Source of the DNA: Paragorgia papillata
Taxonomy: Eukaryota; Cnidaria; Anthozoa; Scleralcyonacea; Coralliidae
Length of the DNA stretch: 64,000 nt
Direction: 5' to 3'
Assembly: GCA_035771165.1 (NCBI GenBank)
Contig: JAWNZC010000319.1
Span: 1,004,501-1,068,500, forward strand
Of this stretch, positions 58,366 through 64,000 are shown piece after piece. The notes under the pieces were generated by a model. That model did not search any database. It was not told the origin of the DNA and saw only the letters and a program-made list of their open reading frames with translations. The translations under genes and the position numbers were made by a program. How positions within the stretch are numbered: position 1 is the stretch's first letter; each line of letters begins with the position of its first letter.

Positions 58366-59707
58366 ACGGATGGATGGATGGATGAAGAGCGAGAGAGAGA
58401 GAAAAATTATATAGATATATAATATAGATAAATACTGACCTTGTGCACACTATCCACTTGATTGTCAATACGGTAATCACTTTGACCATCATTTGGTTTT
58501 GATTCTCCATGACCAGGAAGGTCAACCAGAATGACATGAATATTCTTCGGCATTAGACGTACTAAATCAGAATAAATTTCTTTTTCTCCAGTAAAACCAT
58601 GAAGAAACAACAAAATTTGACCATCTTTTTTTCCCTTTCTTTCCAGATATGAAATTTCTAATTCATCGTTGACTTTGATGTAGTGCTTGGATAGCCCAGC
58701 TCGGAGAACTCGGATTCTAAAATATAAGGTGAGCTAATTATGTAGTGAGCCAAGGCTGTACACAGGATCTATGCTTGGGGGTAAGGGGGGGGGGGTATAG
58801 TAGGGCAGAATTTTTCATTTACCCCAGAAATTTTACAAACATATTTTTCTATGTGGGAGTTGCCCCTGCTATGTACAGCCATGCAGTGAGCCTTTCTCTA
58901 ACCTGTGTCATTACCGTACTACTTTTAACCCACAATGAAGCGAGTCTTCTTTTCCATTTTCTCACAAAAATAATACAGTTGTTCAATATGTTCATTGTTC
59001 TACACTCAAAGAAACAAAATCTCGTGACTCATGAGAAAATGCTAATACTTGCACAATAGAAACATCTCATGTGCAGTAAAAATATAAACGCATGCGCAAA
59101 AGTCACAAAAGATGAGACCTTCTAAATTCTCAACATAGTCTCTCGTTATGTATGATATGATATGATATATGACATACAACCAAATGTAGTTCTATGATGT
59201 ATTTCATCATACGCGTGCAACGACTGTCCCACATGTGGGATGTTAAACTAAAAAACATATAAGGAAAAAACCAGTGTGTTGTGGTCGGGGTCTGAGAGGT
59301 GGAGGGTTGTGGTTAGGTTTAGGGTTTCCGGGGGACTTGTCGGTTGGTTAGAACTGTGTTTGGTTGTATGTCATATATCATCATACATAACGAGACTATG
59401 CTGAAATTCTAAACTGGAAATATGAAACTCATTTCCGCGGTTTTCGATATTATGTAAACACTGAGTAATAAAATCCTAGTGACTGAGAGTTGTCCCTCAT
59501 CAAGTAGAATCTTCTGGCGTTAGCCAGAGTAAAATACTAAAACGCTGCAGTCACAATAAAGGCGTACTGTATGTTTATTTCTTACCGTTTCCATATTTTG
59601 AGAAGCCATGTCGGTCGAAATTGATACACAAGGAAGGACACAGAAAATATTTTAATGATAACTGCTGTGAATACCAACACTGCAGAACCCCAGTTAAACG
59701 CAGCCAT
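55646..59707 (-). CDS. ABHD6: ABHD6-like monoacylglycerol lipase
   Basis: Membrane-anchored alpha/beta-hydrolase; mammalian ABHD6 hydrolyses 2-arachidonoylglycerol and other monoacylglycerols. Five exons on the minus strand (plus coordinates, 5' to 3'): 59586-59707, 58440-58716, 57870-58212, 55921-56021, 55646-55798. Total 331 codons plus stop in frame, against about 337 in human. An N-terminal hydrophobic anchor ([20 protein letters not shown]) precedes the oxyanion HGFTG motif, [10 protein letters not shown], the nucleophile elbow GASMGG (Ser), the acid in WGKHDK (Asp) and [12 protein letters not shown] (His). The catalytic triad is complete. The intron between exons 3 and 4 contains a 1.8-kb minisatellite; the next upstream intron carries TA and GGAT repeats. 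Confidence 0.95.
56045..57862. repeat. 20-bp minisatellite (CTCATCTCAATCCTTCACTC) in ABHD6 intron
   Basis: About 90 units, with 14-bp short variants (CTCTCAATCCTTCA) and CTTAATCC, CTCAACCC and CACTTCTC substitutions. The order of variants in about 56,195-56,830 recurs at about 57,243-57,845, so part of the array was duplicated as a block. Not CRISPR. Confidence 0.95.
58284..58390. repeat. TA run plus GGAT/GGAC tetranucleotide repeat
   Basis: (AT)n at 58,289-58,316 followed by CAGACAGA and (GGAT)n to 58,384, in an ABHD6 intron just 3' of the donor-side exon. Confidence 0.92.
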
Positions 59708-60529
59708 GTTTCAACAATTTTATATTTACAACACAATACATGTACGGTATATAATTTTAGTATGTTCCAACTTGTTGTTTTGTTTAATCGCAATTAGCCG
59801 GAAGTCCGTTGGGAGAAGTAGGTGAAGTACTTCAAGTTACCGAATTATTATGTATTTAGTCATTCTCGTTCCCGGCCCAGAACCCGCGCGACATCCGAGC
59901 TCGTATCTCAAAAAAAAGCGGGAAAACACTGAAATATTTGAGTCCCACACAAAAGTTAAAATTAACCACTTTTCAAATCAGGTATTAATAGTCTATTTTC
60001 TAATTACAGACCACCATGTTGTGCATGACTTCTGTCAATATTGTAACATATTCTGAAATTACCCCTTCGTAATTTTCATGCCCCTTTTTTAAAACACAAA
60101 TGAATAGTCGAGTCTTACTTAGTCTTTACTGTCGGGTTGTTGTTGCCACAGCTAGTTCCCACTTCTCTTGCAATGTTTACTCTAGCAAATTCACGCATGC
60201 ACAAACGTTTGACAGCGGTGTTAGTCACACATGAAGTGGGTATTTCCCCAAAATTATAATTATAGCCGAAAAATCGGGTCACCGCTCAATATACAGTCGT
60301 TGGCACCTAAGCGTGTACACCGCCCGTCGAAACATGTTCTAAATTTAAGCCAAAGTTAACCGTTTTGAAATCAACACCGTGGGATTGGCGAGACGTGATT
60401 GGCTAAGGGCACATTCATGTGACAATAATGCATTGGTTCAATGAAAACCTAATACGTTTGCAAGGTAAACAGTTAACTTTGACGTTGACATAAAACATGT
60501 TCATCAAAGCTCATCAATTGACCGTACCG

Positions 60530-60829
60530 AAAAAGATGGCGTCTTGTACATTTAACCACAATCCCTCTTTGACTTTATAAACTTCAAACTAGGTGGCATC
60601 GGAAAGGTTTTGATGCTTCGGGAACCTAAACTCCATCGTCGGTTTGATAATTTCCCATTGTTTCTTGTAGAATACTCGAAAGATGGGGTTCTAAAACGAT
60701 CAACTGTCGTAGGAATAAAGTTCTTGCTTGTTTAATCCATTTTAGCATGATAAACAATGTTTAGTTGTTGTTTGAGCTGATTTGAGGTCACAAAGCATTG
60801 TGGTTAAATGTACCGCCGCCATCTTTTCA
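60530..60829. mobile_element. Inverted-end element (AAAAGATGGCG ... CGCCATCTTTT)
   Basis: AAAAAGATGGCGTCTTGTAC with ATTTAACCACAAT on the left; ATTGTGGTTAAATGTACCGC with CGCCATCTTTT on the right. It shares interior with 13,400-13,590 in inverse orientation. Confidence 0.65.
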
Positions 60830-60985
60830 CCGTCAATTTTGATTGGATAATTAATAACCTTATATGGACAACGTATCGTTGCTAAGTTCTCAACAAACTT
60901 CGCAACAAACTTTCCGACCGATTCTCTGGTTTTCCTCCCTCCGCAAAATTAAAGATCATAGTTTCCTCAGTTAATTCTACAAACT

Positions 60986-61609
60986 CAGTGGCAGATTACC
61001 TATGGGGCAAACGGGGCATTTGCCCCCGGCCCCAGATTCAGACCGGCCCCAAAAAATGAGTGAATAGAAAATTATGCAGTTTCTTTTTGAAAGTCTTTTA
61101 ACTCTTTCCTGTCCGAATTGGTCTTTAGTATTTTATTCTGGCTAACGCAAGACGATTTTATTCACCTCTGGGGAAGCCCTCGGACAGGAATGAGTTAATC
61201 CGAAAATTTAACCCATCGCTTGATGCAAACCTTTGTGTTTCCTTCGTACATCCTCTCACGCACCAATATCCTGTGCATGAATAGCCTGTAAGATTATCCA
61301 CTAAATTTTGTCACATCCTTGTCAATAAATGAATAAAATAATCATTCCTTCTCTGATGATGTTACGCGAAACAACGAAATATTAGATCTTAAGTTTCGGC
61401 ATTTTAGCAGCGGTATGACTTTTGTTTTGAAATGGGTCCGTGACCGTGAGAATGGCCAAACGTAATTGACTTAAACTACAGTCGTTGCCATCTAAGCGTA
61501 AACACCGTTGATGAAAACATGTTTTGTCCCAACGTCAAATTTAAACGGTTTTTGTGACCGGCCCTAAAATATTTTTGCCCCCGACCCTGGGAAGGTCAAT
61601 CCGGCACTG
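60986..61609. mobile_element. hAT-like element (CAGTGGCAGATTACC ends)
   Basis: Left end CAGTGGCAGATTACC; right end GGTCAATCCGGCACTG, its inverse with few changes. Flanking 8-mers TACAAACT and TAGAAACA match at 6 of 8. A TTAA-flanked short MITE (61,098-61,198) sits inside. Internal Gly/Pro-coding-like GGGGCATTTGCCCCC at the left is palindromic. Confidence 0.6.
61098..61198. mobile_element. Short TTAA-flanked MITE, best-preserved copy
   Basis: TTAACTCTTTCCTGTCCGA at left and TCGGACAGGAATGAGTTAA at right, 101 bp with both TTAA sites. The core ATTTTATTCTGGCTAACGC-AAGACGATTTTATTC is the family signature. Confidence 0.85.
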
Positions 61610-61800
61610 TAGAAACAACAATCGAAATATAGTAACTTAGGTTAGATATACTGCCGAAACAGAGAACGTAGGAATCTAACGTTTCGAGCGAAGGCCCTTC
61701 GTCAGAGAGAAACGTTTCTGTTTCGGCAGTTATCTAACCTAAGTTACTATATTTCGATTGTTGTTTCTACACTGCCCACGCAGCACGCTACTTTTATTTC
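61610..61800. mobile_element. Family-B palindromic repeat, right copy
   Basis: GAAACAACAATCGAAATATAG on the left and its inverse on the right, with a shortened centre (CCCTTCGTCAGAGAGAAACG). It ends CTGCCCACGCAGCACGCTAC. The left edge directly abuts the hAT-like element end at 61,609. Confidence 0.8.
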
Positions 61801-62437
61801 ACTGTACAAACTAGTTCATTGCTATTGAACGCAATAGACGGCACGACAACAACTGTTGGAGAAACCTAATTGCTGTGGTCCAGTGTAGTACACGACAGCT
61901 CTTTATTGTAACTATCGACAATTCCGAATCGTATTTACAATCGTTAGTTATAAATTGAGTAGCAAGAAATGTCCTTTCGACTATCAGGATTGCTGAAAGT
62001 TCACAATTAGTGTTAATTCGCTTCAGTCCTAGTCAATGCGCCACTCCGATCTGCGCCATAGCTGGTATCAGGGAGGCCAGAAAAAACCTTCCACCGGGGT
62101 GGCCAGGAAATCTGGCGGGACCAAGATAACCAGCTCACTGCCCGCTCAGCAAATAGTAAATCAAAACGTTGTGATTCCTAGTTTCAATGTTCAAATTTGA
62201 GCTGCCTACTGACTGGCCGAGATGCTTCATCTGGAAAAACGACTTATTTTATACACTTGTTTGGCAAGTATGAGCAACTTTCGATATTTAGCTACCTTAT
62301 TGTCGTTTAATTATTCAAATTAAAGACGACCGAATGCTTATTTATATATGTATGATCGTTGCCTGGGAAATTATTTTTTTGTGGAGAGAATATTAAAGAC
62401 ACGGTGCAGAACTGTTAATCCAGTGAACGCCTAGCTT

Positions 62438-62527
62438 CAATGAAGAAATCACGCTAGTTTCAGTGAAGAAATCGCGCTAGTTTCAGTGAAGAAATCGCGC
62501 TTTCAGTGAAGAAATCACGCTTTCAGT
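62438..62527. repeat. TTTCAGTGAAGAAATCGCGC tandem repeat, four copies
   Basis: Four consecutive units of about 20-25 bp (TCAGTGAAGAAATCGCGCTA) with minor changes. Confidence 0.88.
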
Positions 62528-62929
62528 TTAAAAGAAGAAAATATTGAAAATGACGAATTATTTCAGGTACGTGGTTTCTTTTGTCAATTCACTAAACCAT
62601 TAAGAATTCTCGTCTTGACGGTAGTTTTAAAATTGTCTGTAGTTGTGAAAAGTATGCTGTTATTCAGTTAAGAAATAGAAAACATTTTCCATGTTTCTGT
62701 AGAGTTATAGAAAAAACACACAAGGGGAAGTTTGGGAGAAATTACAGTGGGAACCACACTATTTCGAGTTCTTCCAAATCTCCCCAACTGTTTCTATATC
62801 TAAACTCTATAGGAATACGGGAAAATGTTTTCTATTTATTTTATAAAATAACCCGTCAAACAAATTAAGATTAAATGTCAATATTAATCCGAACAAAACT
62901 AGCGCAAATTCTCGGTCTACTGTTTACAT

Positions 62930-63597
62930 ACATGAATCCGGAATGAGTTTCAATCGGCGGGATTGAACTCATTCCGCTTCTGATCAAATTCCTTTGTCTG
63001 TTTACATGAATCCTGATTGAGATTAGCTCATTCCAGACTGAGTTCAATCCGGTTCTCATTCCGGATTGAAATTTCGTTCCGGAATCATGTAAAGGCGGTG
63101 CAAGTTTCATTCCGGAATGAAAAACGTGACAGAGAGGACTAGAACAAACCATGCATGCGTGTTTTCTAATATTTACAGATTTCATTTCAATCCAGAAACC
63201 CAATTCCCATGTAAACACGGATTTAAACTCAATCTGGATTCATGTAAACGGCCCCTTAGTTTAAATCCAGATTGAAAAGCGAAGTCAATCCGTGTTTACA
63301 TGGGAATTGGGTTTCTGGATTGAAATCCGCCTGAAATCTGAAATCCGTAAATATTTGAAAACACGCATGCATTGTTTGTTCTAGTCCTCTCTGTCACGTT
63401 TTTCATTCCGGAATGAAACTCGCACCGCCTTTACATGATTCCGGAACGAAATTTCAATCCGGAATGAGATTTCATTCGGGAATGACAACTGGATTGAACT
63501 CAATCCGGAATGAGCTAAATCTCAATCCCGATTGATGTAAACAGATAAAGGGGTTTGATCGGAAGCGGAATGAGTTCAATCTGGATTGAAACTCAAT
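62930..63597. mobile_element. Large palindromic MITE (AATCCGGAATGAG/CATTCCGGATT)
   Basis: Arms of about 300 bp pair around 63,255 (CCCAATTCCCATGTAAACAC / GTGTTTACATGGGAATTGGG; CTAGAACAAACCATGCATGC and partner). The arms are rich in nested ATTCCGGAATG palindromes and GTTTACATGA words. No ORF of note. Confidence 0.85.
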
Positions 63598-64000
63598 GCG
63601 TCACTAGTGGATGGCGTAGTGGATGGCGTATAATGGTGTTTATGTACAAATTTATGAAATTTTAATTAGAATGATGGCTAGAATAGATAGAATTTTCTCC
63701 CTAGATTTTGGAATTTGACTGACTATGAAATAGTTTGCATGAATTGAATTTGATACTAAACTTTTCTTCCAAGTGTTTCTTGTCTTCTCCAGACTACGCA
63801 ATTAACTTAAATAATAGATATGCATGTAGTGTCGGCAAAAATATTCAATTTGTTTTAGGAATAAAATTGTTTAAATATTTTATATAAATATTTTATATAT
63901 GCATGTTTTCGTTGTATTTTTCATTACGGCGATGTAATTTTATCATAACATTTGTGTTTTATTTCTATTTTTTAATTAGGACTGGGGTTTTTACAATTTT

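Larger units (their letters stand above)
59708..64000. other. Intergenic region upstream of ABHD6, MITE-rich
   Basis: No gene supported. Holds elements at 60,530-60,829, 60,986-61,609, 61,098-61,198, 61,610-61,800 and 62,930-63,597 and a short tandem repeat at 62,438-62,527. The ATGACGAATTATTTCAG|GTACGT segment at 62,550-62,572 looks like a short exon with a donor but has no supporting continuation. Confidence 0.55.

Overview
This is a eukaryotic genomic window with no prokaryotic features. It has short exons with GT-AG introns, AT-rich intergenic DNA, many microsatellites and many palindromic non-autonomous transposons. The gene content (complete peroxidasin architecture, 3xIg-TM-TIR receptors like IL-1R, a PAN-EGF-fibrinogen-like secreted protein) points to an early-branching aquatic metazoan. 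A cnidarian, probably anthozoan-like, is the best guess; a sponge cannot be excluded from sequence alone.

Layout, left to right. (1) 1-10,095, plus strand: a purine tetranucleotide array, then the 3' 13 exons of a peroxidasin gene, whose 5' end lies outside the window. Its introns are packed with microsatellites and MITEs. (2) 12,102-24,068, plus strand: two tandem paralogous receptor genes, each signal peptide-Ig-Ig-Ig-TM-TIR with identical all-phase-1 exon structure. The first has a frameshift and an internal duplication in Ig2. A 1.4-kb pyrimidine-rich minisatellite separates them. (3) 24,652-27,839, plus: UBE2W (N-terminal ubiquitinating E2), tail-to-tail with an SRR1-domain gene (SRRD-like, 28,065-28,926, minus) that carries one frameshift. 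(4) 28,950-38,800: a gene-poor stretch with an AT-rich minisatellite, a GGAAT-type pentamer satellite, one small secreted-peptide ORF, AT runs, several foldback elements and a complete hammerhead ribozyme on the minus strand at about 34.2 kb. (5) 38,814-44,244, minus: complete 14-exon ENOSF1 (L-fuconate dehydratase-like enolase-superfamily enzyme). (6) 44.2-47.4 kb: intergenic, with a LINE tail and a TA-flanked foldback element. (7) 47,397-50,297, minus: PAN/apple-EGF-fibrinogen-like secreted protein. (8) 50.3-55.6 kb: intergenic repeats, including a 120-bp tandem array carrying hammerhead-like cores. (9) 55,646-59,707, minus: complete 5-exon ABHD6 (monoacylglycerol lipase-like), with a 1.8-kb 20-mer minisatellite in one intron. 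(10) 59.7-64 kb: intergenic MITEs.

The genes are not an operon or one pathway. The most coherent local system is the tandem IL-1R-like receptor pair, where Ig1 and TIR are strongly conserved between copies while Ig2 and Ig3 are very divergent. The second theme is the mobile-element layer: a hAT-type MITE family with exact 8-bp target duplications, TTAA- and TA-flanked palindromes, and hammerhead-ribozyme-related repeats. Exon boundaries were read by eye from splice consensus, reading phase and family knowledge. The peroxidasin, UBE2W, ENOSF1 and ABHD6 models each close in frame across all exons.
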